Source of the DNA: Pseudobacteriovorax antillogorgiicola
Lineage (GTDB): Bacteria; Bdellovibrionota_B; Oligoflexia; Oligoflexales; Oligoflexaceae
DNA: 64,000 bases
Direction: 5' to 3'
NCBI RefSeq assembly: GCF_900177345.1
Contig: NZ_FWZT01000003.1
Coordinates: 310,001-374,000 of the forward strand
The notes beneath the pieces were generated by a model, which ran no database searches, had not been told where the DNA came from, and worked only from the letters and a program-made list of their open reading frames with translations. Shown here piece by piece: positions 54,279 through 63,734 of the stretch; position 1 is the first letter of the stretch; each line of letters begins with the position of its first letter. The translations under genes were made by a program, and so were the position numbers.

Positions 54279-54297
54279 TCATAAGAATTTCTTATGA
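54279..54297. promoter_or_regulatory. Palindromic operator between exporter and LysR genes
   Basis: TCATAAGAATTTCTTATGA is a perfect 9-1-9 palindrome, 13 nt before the LysR ATG. It is larger than the minimal LysR T-N11-A motif and is the best candidate operator for the divergent pair. Confidence 0.65.
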
Positions 54298-54309
54298 TGG
54301 AGGAAAAAT

Positions 54310-55197
54310 ATGTATGATTATAAGTTACTAGCTGCTATGGCATCGGTCATTCATAAGGGTGGTTTTGATCATGCGGCCAAACACCTGCACATCACCCAGT
54401 CCGCTGTTTCCCAACGGGTCCGGCAGCTAGAAGAGGATGTGGGCCGACCACTGCTGATCAGATCGTCGCCGCCGACTCCCACCGAGCTAGGCCGCCTTCT
54501 GATGGCTCATTTTATGAAAGTAAACCTTCTTGAAAGTGAACTCAAAGAGCAGATTGATCCTAAGGGCCCCCGTGCGTTCACTCATCTATCAGTGGCTATC
54601 AATCGGGATAGTTTAGCTCTCTGGTTCATCGAAGCTATGGGGCAGTTTCTACAAGACGAAAATATCGTCCTAGAAGTCCTAGCCGAGGATCAGGAGCTAA
54701 CCCATGAGCACCTTAAGGCAGGTCGTGTCTTCGGTTGCGTGAGCGCGCGGCATACCCCGTTACAAGGGTGCCAGGTAGAGAAACTCGGCACCATGACCTT
54801 CTATCTCACTGCTACACCGGACTTTGCTGACAAGTGGTTCACGAAAGGAGTGGGCCAAAAATCACTTCTCAAAGCTCCTGGGGTCATATTTGACGACAAG
54901 GATCACATGCTTCATGACTTTCTAGCTAAGAAATTTAGGATTACTCTGGAAACGCCGCCCTTGCATGTGATTCCAGCACTGGCTGAGTACGAGCGATTTA
55001 TCACCGCAGGACTGGGTTATGGCCTTCTGGCTAAGTCGCAGGTAGAGGAAAAGTTTGCCGATGGTAGCCTAGTTGATCTAGCTCCAGGGAGAAATCTCCC
55101 ATTGGATCTTTACTGGCATTCCTGGCAGCTACAGTCGGAGGTAGGAGCAAAGTTCACCAAGACCTTGCTGAAACATGCCCCTCCCCTACTTCGCTAG
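54310..55197 (+). CDS. LysR-type regulator (ArgP/LysG-like)
   Basis: A transcription activator of 295 aa with a winged HTH at residues about 1-60 (HAAKHLHITQSAVSQRVRQLEE, the ArgP/IciA subfamily pattern) and a two-lobed effector domain (about 85-290) of the periplasmic-binding-protein fold. GGAGG lies 6 nt before the ATG. It is divergent from a LysE-family exporter, as ArgP/LysG are, so it probably senses lysine or arginine and induces export. Confidence 0.9.
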   Translation: MYDYKLLAAMASVIHKGGFDHAAKHLHITQSAVSQRVRQLEEDVGRPLLIRSSPPTPTELGRLLMAHFMKVNLLESELKEQIDPKGPRAFTHLSVAINRDSLALWFIEAMGQFLQDENIVLEVLAEDQELTHEHLKAGRVFGCVSARHTPLQGCQVEKLGTMTFYLTATPDFADKWFTKGVGQKSLLKAPGVIFDDKDHMLHDFLAKKFRITLETPPLHVIPALAEYERFITAGLGYGLLAKSQVEEKFADGSLVDLAPGRNLPLDLYWHSWQLQSEVGAKFTKTLLKHAPPLLR

Positions 55198-55201
55198 AAG
55201 C

Positions 55202-55693
55202 TTAGGGGCGGTCCACTGCAAAATCACGCCGTGCCGTTGCAATGGAAATCGTAAAGCCTGACACCAAGTCTAATAATGAAAGTCCGGTGACAATGAGAAA
55301 ACTACTGTGTCCCAGTTCAGGAACCAATAGCAGTTCAAGAAGAAATCCCACAAAGACCAGTGTCGAAAGACTGTGATCGACTATTGCTGCCGAAGACGTG
55401 CGGGTTGCTTTTGCCAGTTCAAAGAACAAACAGACAACGCCTGCCATCACAAGAACAGTCCCCAAACTTAGCTCTAACGCAGCGCCAGATACCAGCTGCC
55501 AGCTCACTAGAGTTTGGTCGAGGCTATAGCTGTCACCCAAAGGGCTTAGAGCAACTAGATTAAACAAGCCTAGTAGTAAGGCAAACAAGGGTAGATGCGC
55601 TATGAGTTTCAAAACACCGCTCCTGACTAATGGATCAAGACTCATTGGTATGGCATATAGGCGCAAATAAGACAAGAAGTTTTCTCTATCCAA
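55202..55693 (-). CDS. Small four-helix membrane protein, unknown
   Basis: 163 aa with four likely membrane helices (about residues 30-50, 68-92, 105-125 and 130-150), starting at a TTG with AGGA 8 nt upstream; an ATG at 55645 would shorten it by 16 residues. Charged loops are short. No family recognised; it resembles YqhA/UPF0114-type or other small inner-membrane proteins (inference). Convergent with the LysR gene, 4 bp apart. Confidence 0.65.
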   Translation of the reverse strand: MDRENFLSYLRLYAIPMSLDPLVRSGVLKLIAHLPLFALLLGLFNLVALSPLGDSYSLDQTLVSWQLVSGAALELSLGTVLVMAGVVCLFFELAKATRTSSAAIVDHSLSTLVFVGFLLELLLVPELGHSSFLIVTGLSLLDLVSGFTISIATARRDFAVDRP

Positions 55694-55982
55694 AGGGTTT
55701 ATCCTGTTCGTGCTATTTTTGCATTCGAGTCTTCGCCATTCTTTATCCCATTAAATCAGGACTTTCCCATGGCACTTTTACAAAAACAGTGGCGTTCGCT
55801 GGTACAAACGCACAAATGCGCCCGAACTAACAAAAATGTGGCTTCTGTTCAGATTATTTTTATTTGTTGTTTGAACAACTTAAATAGAAGGTCCACAGAA
55901 ATCCCTCTTTGATTGAATTTTTGATTCAGCGGCAATGCTCCTAACACCGACTGCGTAATGTACACCGAAGGAGATCTACACC

Positions 55983-57170
55983 ATGCTGAACTTTTTTGAG
56001 CAAATGCCGAGCTTTTCTGAATTTGACCAGTTTAAAAACCCTAAGCACTACCAGCCTCTCCCAGATAGCTGGACGCTGATCGTGGCTGATTTAAAGTCAT
56101 CCACCGATCATATAGCCCTTGGGCGGTATAAGGACGTTAACTTGATCGCTGCTGGATGTATATCACAGGTGGTCAAATGTGCTCCGAAGATCATTCCCTA
56201 CTCTTTCGGCGGTGATGGTGCATTCGTTGCCGTTCCTCAAGAGATCGTCGAGCAGGCCCTCAAAAGATTGCGCGCCTACTCTCGGTTTGTACGCAGAACC
56301 TTAGACTTAGAGCTTCGTCTCGCAGCCTTCAGCAGCCAGGATTTCAAAGCAGCTGGAGTTCAAGTCCAGGTTGCTAAGTTTCTCAACGGTCGCGGTGTTC
56401 AGGGCTATTTTCGCGGTAATGGCTTAGAATGGGCTGAACGTGAGCTAAAAGATCAATACGCTCACAACCAAATACATCTGGCTGAAGACGAATCTTCAAG
56501 CTTCAAGTTCTCTAATATATTCTGCCGTTGGCAGCCGATTCCATCCCACAGCGGTAAAATAACGACGCTGATCATCAAGAACAATGGCCGAACGGAATCC
56601 GAGCAACAAGCGATATACGAAGAGATCGGGCTTTTGACAAAAAACTTCTATTCAGCGGAGCAGAACCGTCCCGTGAAAGTTGATGATTTTAAACTTATCA
56701 GCAGCTTTGACCAGCTAAGAACAGAGTGCATGCTTAAATGTCAGTCGAACAATACTCTGATTCAAAAGCTCTATGCCTGGCGTTGCCTTGTCCTACATCA
56801 AGTCGTCAAGTTCATGATCCACTTTTTCAACGTAAAAAAGGGTGAGATTGATTTTAATCGATATCGCCAGGACATGACGCATAGTAGCGACTACAGAAAA
56901 TATGATGGCCTCCTGCGAATGGTCGTAGACCTTTCTCCCATCGAAATAAATGGCTTGCGACGAACGTTGGAAATCATGGAGCAGCAAGGAAAGATTAGCT
57001 TTGGTCTTCACATGTCCGACACCGCCCTGATGACTTGTATGGTTTTCTCTGCAGTCAACCATATTCATTTTATCGATGGTGGCGAAGGAGGGTATATGAA
57101 AGCTGCCAATATTCTTAAGGCTAAACTTGAAAAACAAGAACCTCAATATCAAGCTGTTTTGGGACAGTAG
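55983..57170 (+). CDS. DUF3095 family, class III cyclase-like protein
   Basis: A 395-aa cytoplasmic protein of the DUF3095 family. It opens with the cyclase-type metal site WTLIVADLKSSTDHIALGRYKDVN (Asp in ADLKSST) and PYSFGGDGAFVAVP (second Asp in GGDGA). The second half (about 200-390) is family-specific and helical, ending near IHFIDGGEGGYM. DUF3095 is related in sequence to class III nucleotidyl cyclases, but catalysis is unproven. GAAGGAGAT precedes the ATG. Its own terminator follows. Confidence 0.85.
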   Translation: MLNFFEQMPSFSEFDQFKNPKHYQPLPDSWTLIVADLKSSTDHIALGRYKDVNLIAAGCISQVVKCAPKIIPYSFGGDGAFVAVPQEIVEQALKRLRAYSRFVRRTLDLELRLAAFSSQDFKAAGVQVQVAKFLNGRGVQGYFRGNGLEWAERELKDQYAHNQIHLAEDESSSFKFSNIFCRWQPIPSHSGKITTLIIKNNGRTESEQQAIYEEIGLLTKNFYSAEQNRPVKVDDFKLISSFDQLRTECMLKCQSNNTLIQKLYAWRCLVLHQVVKFMIHFFNVKKGEIDFNRYRQDMTHSSDYRKYDGLLRMVVDLSPIEINGLRRTLEIMEQQGKISFGLHMSDTALMTCMVFSAVNHIHFIDGGEGGYMKAANILKAKLEKQEPQYQAVLGQ

Positions 57171-57185
57171 TGATACGAAAGCGAG

Positions 57186-57211
57186 AGGTGCAGCCGGAAA
57201 GAACTGCACCT
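57186..57211 (+). terminator. Terminator hairpin after the DUF3095 gene
   Basis: An 8-bp perfect stem, AGGTGCAG/CTGCACCT, with a 10-nt loop, 15 nt past the stop codon and 10 nt before a TTTTT run. It is shared by two convergent genes. Confidence 0.65.
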
Positions 57212-57267
57212 ACCAGACACTTTTTCGGACTAAATATCCCCCACAAGCTCTACACTATCATTCTTTT

Positions 57268-59010
57268 CTAGCGGAACTCATCGAGAGCGATGACTTTATA
57301 TGAATCAGGATAATTTTTTCCTCTAAATAAGCGCGTGTCCGTTTCTCCGGGGTTTAAGCTCATATACACTGATTGCGTTTCTACAAGAAGACCATTGCTG
57401 TCAATGATACCTAATTCGAAACTGCTGCTTACCCTTGCCGTGTTTGACAGATTCGTAATTTCTACAGCGTAGCCTGATACATTATTCTTGCCTTCGATTC
57501 GAAAGTTTGCCTCAGAAGGTGGAGGAATCACTCTGTTTGACAAAACTCCAGAGAAAGTCGCGTAGAACGTGTTATTCAACTCATCACCATAGTTACTTGA
57601 CACTCCAGTGATGTAAACCTTTTGACCTGGAGCGATACATTTATCATCAGATCCATATTCTACATAGACATCTGAAAAGATGATTCTTGAATCTGAATCA
57701 AGCTTGACACTAAAGCTACACACTGCCTCATCATTTACATTAGTCGCGGCCACATAAAGGTCTTCTGAATCGAGCTTAAATGCATCGATGTTGAAATTCA
57801 GACTAGTCTCGCCTAATACCACCTTCGGATCTTCTTTTGGCAGTACTTCTATTGGGTACAAAGCTAATATTGCCTCAACATCCCGTTCTGTGACTTCAGA
57901 AACGTCTTCGTAGCCCATGATAGATGGATACTTTGTATTTCCTAAAAGATTACGCTTAAACTCATGGCCAAGCCCTAAGACATGACCAAGTTCATGGGTT
58001 AGGGTATCGGCGGGGTCGAGGTCAGAACCGAATTCTTCCCTTGCTTTTATAAAAGAGTCAGGAAGCATTATTAGACTTGCAGATAGGATCTCTGGATCAG
58101 TCATTGAGATTCTTGGAAAGGCTAACCCTAATACAACAGTTCCATCCTGATCTTCAAATCGATAGCCGCGGCTGTAGTATATACAGTTCGTATTGACGTC
58201 ACTAAAAGGAGGAGGATTGTTATTGACGGAAATATTATATGAAAGACCACCAACCTTACCTTCCTCTCCTAAGACTTCCCACTCTTTCATCGAGCTGACA
58301 ACAAGATCCTGATTCATCAATGCTTCAGGTCCGCAGATGTCTAGGTTCAAATCTTTTTGCCAGCCAACGGCTACTCCATCGCCCTGGATATAGGCATAGT
58401 CTTTCTTTTTTTCAACACTCCAGGGAGTCTCTTGGGTATTCTTTGAAAAGTATGCTGCTATAAGGCCTTTTCCCCTTTTTGGATCATTAAACTCAAACAT
58501 AAAGCTCATGAGACGCTTGTCTTCAGCGAGACTGTAGTGAACCATATCTAAGGATTGCTGCTCACCCGAAGAATCTTTCAAAGCTATGAGGTTTAACTTT
58601 CCATCAGTTGCTCTGAAAACAAAACTTAGTGGGAAACTGTTATTCAAGTCTTTATAAATATAGACTCCTTCATCTTCAGCGATAAACGTGAAGTTGTTTA
58701 GTTTCGCTTCGGATCCCTCTCTCGAAGTACTATTCTGATTTTCCAGATCTTCTTGAGATTCAACCTCATCAACTTCAGCCTTTTCGGTTCGTTCAAACAT
58801 GGCTGATAAGCTGGCTATCGAATAATTATTGAAGCTGTCGACCTCTGACAGATTGATAAACGACCCTCTATCCGTGGCGTATCCCTGGTAAAGTAGCGAA
58901 ACATCACCGTGAACAAAGTAGATGTCTGTATATGGATCCTTTTTCTTGCTAGACTCGTCACAAGAGGCAGATAATACTAAAACTATTAGAAGGCTGATGG
59001 ATTTAAGCAT
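57268..59010 (-). CDS. Lipid-anchored zinc metalloprotease (metzincin-like)
   Basis: A 580-aa lipoprotein (lipobox VLSASC, about residues 11-16). Mid-protein, at about 336-347, is the zinc site HELGHVLGLGHE (HExxHxxGxxH), with the Met-turn SIMGYE just after; this is the matrixin/metzincin pattern. The N-terminal half (about 30-240) looks like a prodomain or beta domain; the C-terminal third (about 390-580) is beta-rich, with FSVKLDSDSRIIF-type strands and a Cys. It probably cleaves proteins at the surface. SD AAGGAAAG lies 10 nt before the ATG. Single gene. Confidence 0.85.
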   Translation of the reverse strand: MLKSISLLIVLVLSASCDESSKKKDPYTDIYFVHGDVSLLYQGYATDRGSFINLSEVDSFNNYSIASLSAMFERTEKAEVDEVESQEDLENQNSTSREGSEAKLNNFTFIAEDEGVYIYKDLNNSFPLSFVFRATDGKLNLIALKDSSGEQQSLDMVHYSLAEDKRLMSFMFEFNDPKRGKGLIAAYFSKNTQETPWSVEKKKDYAYIQGDGVAVGWQKDLNLDICGPEALMNQDLVVSSMKEWEVLGEEGKVGGLSYNISVNNNPPPFSDVNTNCIYYSRGYRFEDQDGTVVLGLAFPRISMTDPEILSASLIMLPDSFIKAREEFGSDLDPADTLTHELGHVLGLGHEFKRNLLGNTKYPSIMGYEDVSEVTERDVEAILALYPIEVLPKEDPKVVLGETSLNFNIDAFKLDSEDLYVAATNVNDEAVCSFSVKLDSDSRIIFSDVYVEYGSDDKCIAPGQKVYITGVSSNYGDELNNTFYATFSGVLSNRVIPPPSEANFRIEGKNNVSGYAVEITNLSNTARVSSSFELGIIDSNGLLVETQSVYMSLNPGETDTRLFRGKNYPDSYKVIALDEFR

Positions 59011-59476
59011 TAAATATCACTTTCCTTTTTAGCTGGCCATTGAACCGCACCTTGCGGGCTGGGCTATACTACATAATATCACTTAATACGTCAATATTGA
59101 CACAAACCTCTCTCCATTCAAGTCTGCGTATTCTATAGCTAGCAAAGTTGCTGCTCTACACAGGTTTGTGTACAGTTAGGAACGGATAACCCGCAAAATA
59201 TTGCATTTCTTTACATAATTATATTTTACTGGCGGGAAAGTCTCGAAACAGCCTGATCCTTTGCAGTCGTTGCACTCTTGGGCACGATAGAAAGCAGAAC
59301 TGATCGTGACGTGATTCCTAGCTTAAAGACTTAGCAACTTGAGACTGGCACCTATATCGAATACTTTTTTTTCCCAACGGATGTCTAAAGCTTGATTTAT
59401 GGAGTAGCCTAGAGCTAATCAAGTTTCAGCCCACGGAAGAGGGCTAAGGATTGTAAATCGTCGACAAGGCAAGAAT
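59011..59476. other. Intergenic region between divergent genes, 466 bp
   Basis: No gene is supported. It has small hairpins TACACA/TGTGTA near 59157-59174 and AGCCC/GGGCT near 59430-59450, and presumably holds the divergent promoters of the metalloprotease and the pcp gene. Confidence 0.35.
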
Positions 59477-60097
59477 ATGACTCAAACTTCAGACCAAGTT
59501 CTCTTAACCGGCTTTCAACCATTTGCAAATCACAAATCAAACCCTTCGGCTGAAGTTGCAGCACATGTGGCCGCGGAGAATGGATATGACTTTCTCGTGC
59601 TTCCTGTAGGCTTTAAAGAAGCAGCCCAGATCTTGTTGCACCAGCTCGAAAAAAACAGCTACCACACAGTAATAGCACTCGGCTTAGCAGCCAACCGTTC
59701 TTCGATCTCCTTAGAAAGAATTGCACTCAACTTAATTGATGCCCGCATACCTGATGAGTTTGGCCAACAACCGATCGATGAGCCCCTTATTGCAGAAGCT
59801 CCCCTTGCAATTCATACTTCACTTCCCATCAAGAAGATCCATCAGCATCTAGAAAAAGAGAGGATCTCAAGTGAAGTCTCTTATTCAGCTGGTACCTATG
59901 TTTGTAACGCTGTGTTTTTTCATCTTCTCCACCATAGAAAAACAGTTAACCCTTCACTTAAATGCGGTTTTATCCACATTCCTCTCGAAGAGCTTATGCC
60001 TCTGGAGATCACCAAGCAGGCGATTAAAATAGCTACTGATACCACCATAAGCAGCGAATCCGATACCAAGGGCCTGAGCGTAGGAACTATTTCCTAA
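59477..60097 (+). CDS. pcp: Pyrrolidone-carboxylate peptidase
   Basis: Removes N-terminal pyroglutamate from peptides; a cytoplasmic C15 cysteine peptidase. The catalytic triad is visible: Glu80 (SISLERIALN), Cys143 (GTYVCNAVFF) and His167 (GFIHIPL). Also the VLLTGFQPF start and length (206 aa) fit. The gene precedes the toxin candidate by about 235 bp, with no sign of co-function. Confidence 0.95.
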   Translation: MTQTSDQVLLTGFQPFANHKSNPSAEVAAHVAAENGYDFLVLPVGFKEAAQILLHQLEKNSYHTVIALGLAANRSSISLERIALNLIDARIPDEFGQQPIDEPLIAEAPLAIHTSLPIKKIHQHLEKERISSEVSYSAGTYVCNAVFFHLLHHRKTVNPSLKCGFIHIPLEELMPLEITKQAIKIATDTTISSESDTKGLSVGTIS

Positions 60098-60332
60098 TCT
60101 AATCTTGAATGTTAAACTTCCGTTCAATTTAGCAAAGACCTTATTCAATAGCTTATTTCGAGATTGCAGCCTTTGATCTGATTCAAGACCTGATAAATAA
60201 AACTAACCATTTTATCTATTGACTTCGTTTATTTCTGTGATAGCTTGGCCCAGTACCGTATTCCAAGAAGCGAATGATACTTTCGCTAAAACCAAGCCAG
60301 CTATTTACAGACATGTAGAGGGGAGAAGAACC

Positions 60333-62828
60333 TTGCGCCTATTATTTATTGTAACCATTTCTTTGTTCGCATGGGCGGAATCCTCTATCGCTCAGCAGCC
60401 ATCAACCATGATTGATGGCTTCAAGGTCTTTCACCAACCAGGAACGACTATTTCAAATGACGACATTTCCCATCTTCAGTTTCTAAGGGATACCAGTGCT
60501 GCAGAAGCCAATGAAATATACCTAAAAAATGAAGTTCTGCCCTATGACTTCGATGGAGCAAAGCTACGTGCCAACCGTCTATCTAATAGTGAACGTACTG
60601 CTATCAAGACCTATACCAAAGATAGTCGAGATATCAATACTCTCCTTCGTACCAACGAGATTCCAGATGGATCCCTAGCCAGTAGAAAGGCTCTTAAGAA
60701 GTCCATTGGCTCAATAAAAAAGGGAGCTAAAAAACTACCTCTTAGGGAAGGCCGGGTCTTCAGAGCAGTGAAAGATAACGGTATGATTCAAGGCTTGAGA
60801 CGTGGCCTAGGTATTCAAGAGGGAGAAGGTCTCTCCATTGGAATTGGCTCCATAATTGGCGATAATGCCTTTCAATCATCGACTAGCAGCCTTAGCTTTC
60901 ACAGATCAGCTCAGTTTTTCAACCAACCCGATGATATTATCTCCTATGAATTGGTTAGTAAGAGTGGGCGGGAACTACCCTTCGCTCCCAATATTCTTAC
61001 TGAAACCTTCCAACCTCAGTTTGAAGTCTTGTTTCCAAACGGAAGCCAATTCCAAATTGAATCTGTAGTATTCACGCAAGATGGGAGACGAACAATTGCC
61101 CATATTAAAGCAACGGAACTGGAAACCATTGACCGAGAAACTCAGTTCTTCAATATGCATGAGGGTAAGGTTGCTACAAAAAATTTTGATTTTGATCCCA
61201 TTGCTTCGAGCACAGGATGCTTTGGCCGTCGAGTCCGTAGATCCCTATCATCGATATGCAACACAGAAGAATCTGACCCCTGGAATTCTAGAGTTGAATC
61301 GGAGCTAACAGAAACAGAAGCTGAGATATCAATCATCACACGACAGATTGAAGAGTTTGGTAGCGAGGCTGAAATAGAGAGTTCGATTCTCTTACGCAGC
61401 AAGTCTCTTTGGAAGAAATCTCTCGGCAAAGCTAGCAAGATAGCGCGACGGGCTGCGACGCGGGTTGGAGAGCAGATCACAGAAGGAATACCAGGGCTTG
61501 AAGAGCTAGCTGTGGCTCTATGGGTCATGGATATGATCGATACTTTTGGTAGTGAGGAGTCTAACGGTCTAGATAAGGCTGCCTCTGTTCTAGGCATCGT
61601 GCCCGTCGTTGGTGAGCTTATGTTTGGAATCGATCAAGCTTATCACCAGCAACAGGCCTATAATCGATTGAGTGAATTCGAGCATGGCAAACATTATATT
61701 TACGATCTTAACGACGCCACGATCAAGGCTTTAGATCTTGAAAAAAGCCAGTATCGAGCCTATCTAAACAACTATAAAAAACACCTTAAATCAGTTATCT
61801 TTGAAGAGCTCAAACGCAATCTCATCTTAAAATATAGTAACGATTATGAAAAGTATGCTCAACGACTCCACAGCACCTTAGATGCCAGTCAAAGACTCAT
61901 ACGCAAGCAAAGGCATTATATCATTGATGATGAGTCTTATGCCGAACTTAGCGATCAGTACTATAGAGTGCTTTTAAAGGTACAATCGCAGCTCACAGCC
62001 CGCAAATTAAAGCTTCTGAAAGATGCGGAGGAAGAATTCCTACGGCTCAGCAAAAATTTTATCCAAAGCCATGGCAATATGATTGCAGGCAAACTCTACG
62101 AACATGTTGAAAATATTGCCATCACTGAGTGGCAAACGCAGGAACTACGTCGCATCCAAGATGCGCCTGGCTGCTTTAAGCAATCAGTGGAACGCCGTAC
62201 GATCAATTACTCCTGCTACTCTTGCAACTTCTGGTGTACGATTGCCATGGGTTTTGTTGCTGCTGACCTTGGCGAGACGAAATACCATACAGTCCACTTC
62301 GATCCGAGCAAGGATGAAATTCTAAATAGTATTGCTCCGAGCTTAAGCCCAGCAGAGCTGACCCATGACTCTAAATTTGAGCCACTAACACATCCGGATC
62401 AGTGGCAAGTTATGAACCTAAAGACTACGTTGGCCGAAAGCATCAAGGAATTGATCAAGAATAACCATCAAACCTCAGCTGACCTTTCTTTTACAAATCC
62501 TCTCGCAGTACCGCTAACAAAGGAAAATCCAGAGCTAGCTAAGTTTGTCATCGAGCAAAGCGAGATAGATTCTTCTCTTCCGCAGCTTACTGAAAAGGCT
62601 AGCCATTATCTGAAGAGACAAGCTGAGCAACTACAAGAAGGCCATAGCGAAAAATTTGGAATATTTAACCCCTGGCTTCAGTATTGGCATAAAGAGGGTA
62701 GAATTTCCTACAGCCTTAACTCTGAAATTGTTCCTGGGATATTTGTCGTGCCCTATGATTGTTCAGAGCGAAAACTCTTCTGTATGGACCTTATCGGGGC
62801 TCATACATTCGAAGATCTCACGCAGTAG
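60333..62828 (+). CDS. Secreted ADP-ribosyltransferase toxin candidate with hydrophobic translocation-like domain
   Basis: Probably an exported mono-ADP-ribosyltransferase. I choose TTG 60333: GAGGGGAGAAG lies upstream and it gives a clean signal peptide (MRLLFIVTISLFAWAESSIA, then QQPS); the earlier ATG at 60219 would bury that. An ART fold spans about 20-260: Arg144 in GRVFRAVKD, the Ser-Thr-Ser in AFQSSTSS (183-185) and Q229-F-E231 in EVLFPNGSQF, i.e. the R-S-E class with the QxE catalytic form of C3-like enzymes. Mid-protein residues about 410-437 (NGLDKAASVLGIVPVVGELMFGID) are hydrophobic and recall a diphtheria-toxin-like translocation motif. The C-terminal third has paired Cys (SCYSCNFWC) and may be a receptor or delivery domain. 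No immunity gene is evident. Confidence 0.75.
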   Translation: MRLLFIVTISLFAWAESSIAQQPSTMIDGFKVFHQPGTTISNDDISHLQFLRDTSAAEANEIYLKNEVLPYDFDGAKLRANRLSNSERTAIKTYTKDSRDINTLLRTNEIPDGSLASRKALKKSIGSIKKGAKKLPLREGRVFRAVKDNGMIQGLRRGLGIQEGEGLSIGIGSIIGDNAFQSSTSSLSFHRSAQFFNQPDDIISYELVSKSGRELPFAPNILTETFQPQFEVLFPNGSQFQIESVVFTQDGRRTIAHIKATELETIDRETQFFNMHEGKVATKNFDFDPIASSTGCFGRRVRRSLSSICNTEESDPWNSRVESELTETEAEISIITRQIEEFGSEAEIESSILLRSKSLWKKSLGKASKIARRAATRVGEQITEGIPGLEELAVALWVMDMIDTFGSEESNGLDKAASVLGIVPVVGELMFGIDQAYHQQQAYNRLSEFEHGKHYIYDLNDATIKALDLEKSQYRAYLNNYKKHLKSVIFEELKRNLILKYSNDYEKYAQRLHSTLDASQRLIRKQRHYIIDDESYAELSDQYYRVLLKVQSQLTARKLKLLKDAEEEFLRLSKNFIQSHGNMIAGKLYEHVENIAITEWQTQELRRIQDAPGCFKQSVERRTINYSCYSCNFWCTIAMGFVAADLGETKYHTVHFDPSKDEILNSIAPSLSPAELTHDSKFEPLTHPDQWQVMNLKTTLAESIKELIKNNHQTSADLSFTNPLAVPLTKENPELAKFVIEQSEIDSSLPQLTEKASHYLKRQAEQLQEGHSEKFGIFNPWLQYWHKEGRISYSLNSEIVPGIFVVPYDCSERKLFCMDLIGAHTFEDLTQ

Positions 62829-62871
62829 TTTTACTCTGAAAAGCGGTTGGGGCCATAGCGCCCGATCATAC

Positions 62872-63522
62872 TTAGTGGCCTGCCCTTGACGATCGTTTGG
62901 GGCTCAATTTATGAATGCCAGCTTTCGATACGGCCACCACAGCGTCAGTTGGAAAAAGCCCAGGGCTACGAAGACTCGCTTGGTGGCTTATCGTTTCGAC
63001 TAAATCCACCCGAGCCAGGGAGCGATCTGGCGAACTTTGGTATTGCGCCCAAAGTGATACTTGTAGAAAAAGTAAGCTCGAAAAGAACACGATCTTAAAT
63101 CGCCTAGTAAACTTTAAATCGATGGGTGCATGTAAAATACAGAAACAGCAAGTCCAGAAGACTATGGCGAAACACCCACCCACTACAATGGGAGCCATAT
63201 TCTGGCTCGCAAAGGCCTCGATATCTTGACTACTGCTGCTTAGGAAGCGATAGACCGATGTAGGCTGTAACGCGTCACCAATGAAGTAGAGGTGAAGGTG
63301 CGCAAAAGGCAACAAAAGCCCTAGAGGTAGTAAGACCCAAATATAGCTACGAAGCGGCAGCAGGAGAAGAGGGGCAAACAACACCATCATAGATAGCAGA
63401 GTGAATTGGATTTTTTGGAGCAGACCCCCAGGGAAACTTTCTAAGAAAATGTAATAGAAATTTGGGCTTAGAAGAGCCAAAAAAGCGATGATGATCAGAT
63501 TTCTTTTGAGCGTTCGAGTCAT
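62872..63522 (-). CDS. Membrane protein resembling the N-terminal half of a phosphoethanolamine transferase
   Basis: A 216-aa protein with four or five membrane helices (about 8-30, 36-58, 62-85, 115-135, 145-165) and then a basic tail. The pattern DALQPTSVYRFLSSSSQDIEAF resembles the EptA/B N-terminal periplasmic helix, but the alkaline-phosphatase-type catalytic domain that should follow is missing, with only 43 bp to the toxin gene. It could be a truncated transferase or an unrelated small membrane protein. It converges with the toxin gene; an immunity role is possible but unsupported. Confidence 0.6.
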   Translation of the reverse strand: MTRTLKRNLIIIAFLALLSPNFYYIFLESFPGGLLQKIQFTLLSMMVLFAPLLLLPLRSYIWVLLPLGLLLPFAHLHLYFIGDALQPTSVYRFLSSSSQDIEAFASQNMAPIVVGGCFAIVFWTCCFCILHAPIDLKFTRRFKIVFFSSLLFLQVSLWAQYQSSPDRSLARVDLVETISHQASLRSPGLFPTDAVVAVSKAGIHKLSPKRSSRAGH

Positions 63523-63642
63523 AACTCATTCCCTGGTGTCGAGCAAGTTCCTCGCGCAAAGTACATATTTGACAATTATGATCTTATGATTGCGCTTTAT
63601 ATAAATGCAATTACAGCACCAAAAGCTCAATGGCATAAATAC

Positions 63643-63686
63643 AAGGAATGTCTCGAAGGGTGGGCCTCAAAAATGAGGCGTTCCTT
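63643..63686 (-). terminator. Possible terminator for the right-edge gene
   Basis: Nested inverted repeats: AAGGAA/TTCCTT outside and GCCTCA-AAAA-TGAGGC inside. It lies 49 nt after the stop of the minus-strand edge gene. The T-tract is weak. Confidence 0.4.
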
Positions 63687-63734
63687 AACGGCTTCTCGAC
63701 ACTGTCTAAGGCGCAGACACAGAGAGGATATATT

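Noticed and set aside
61142-61597. 151-aa minus frame within the toxin gene
   Set aside because: Lies opposite a strongly coding region; no start signal or domain.
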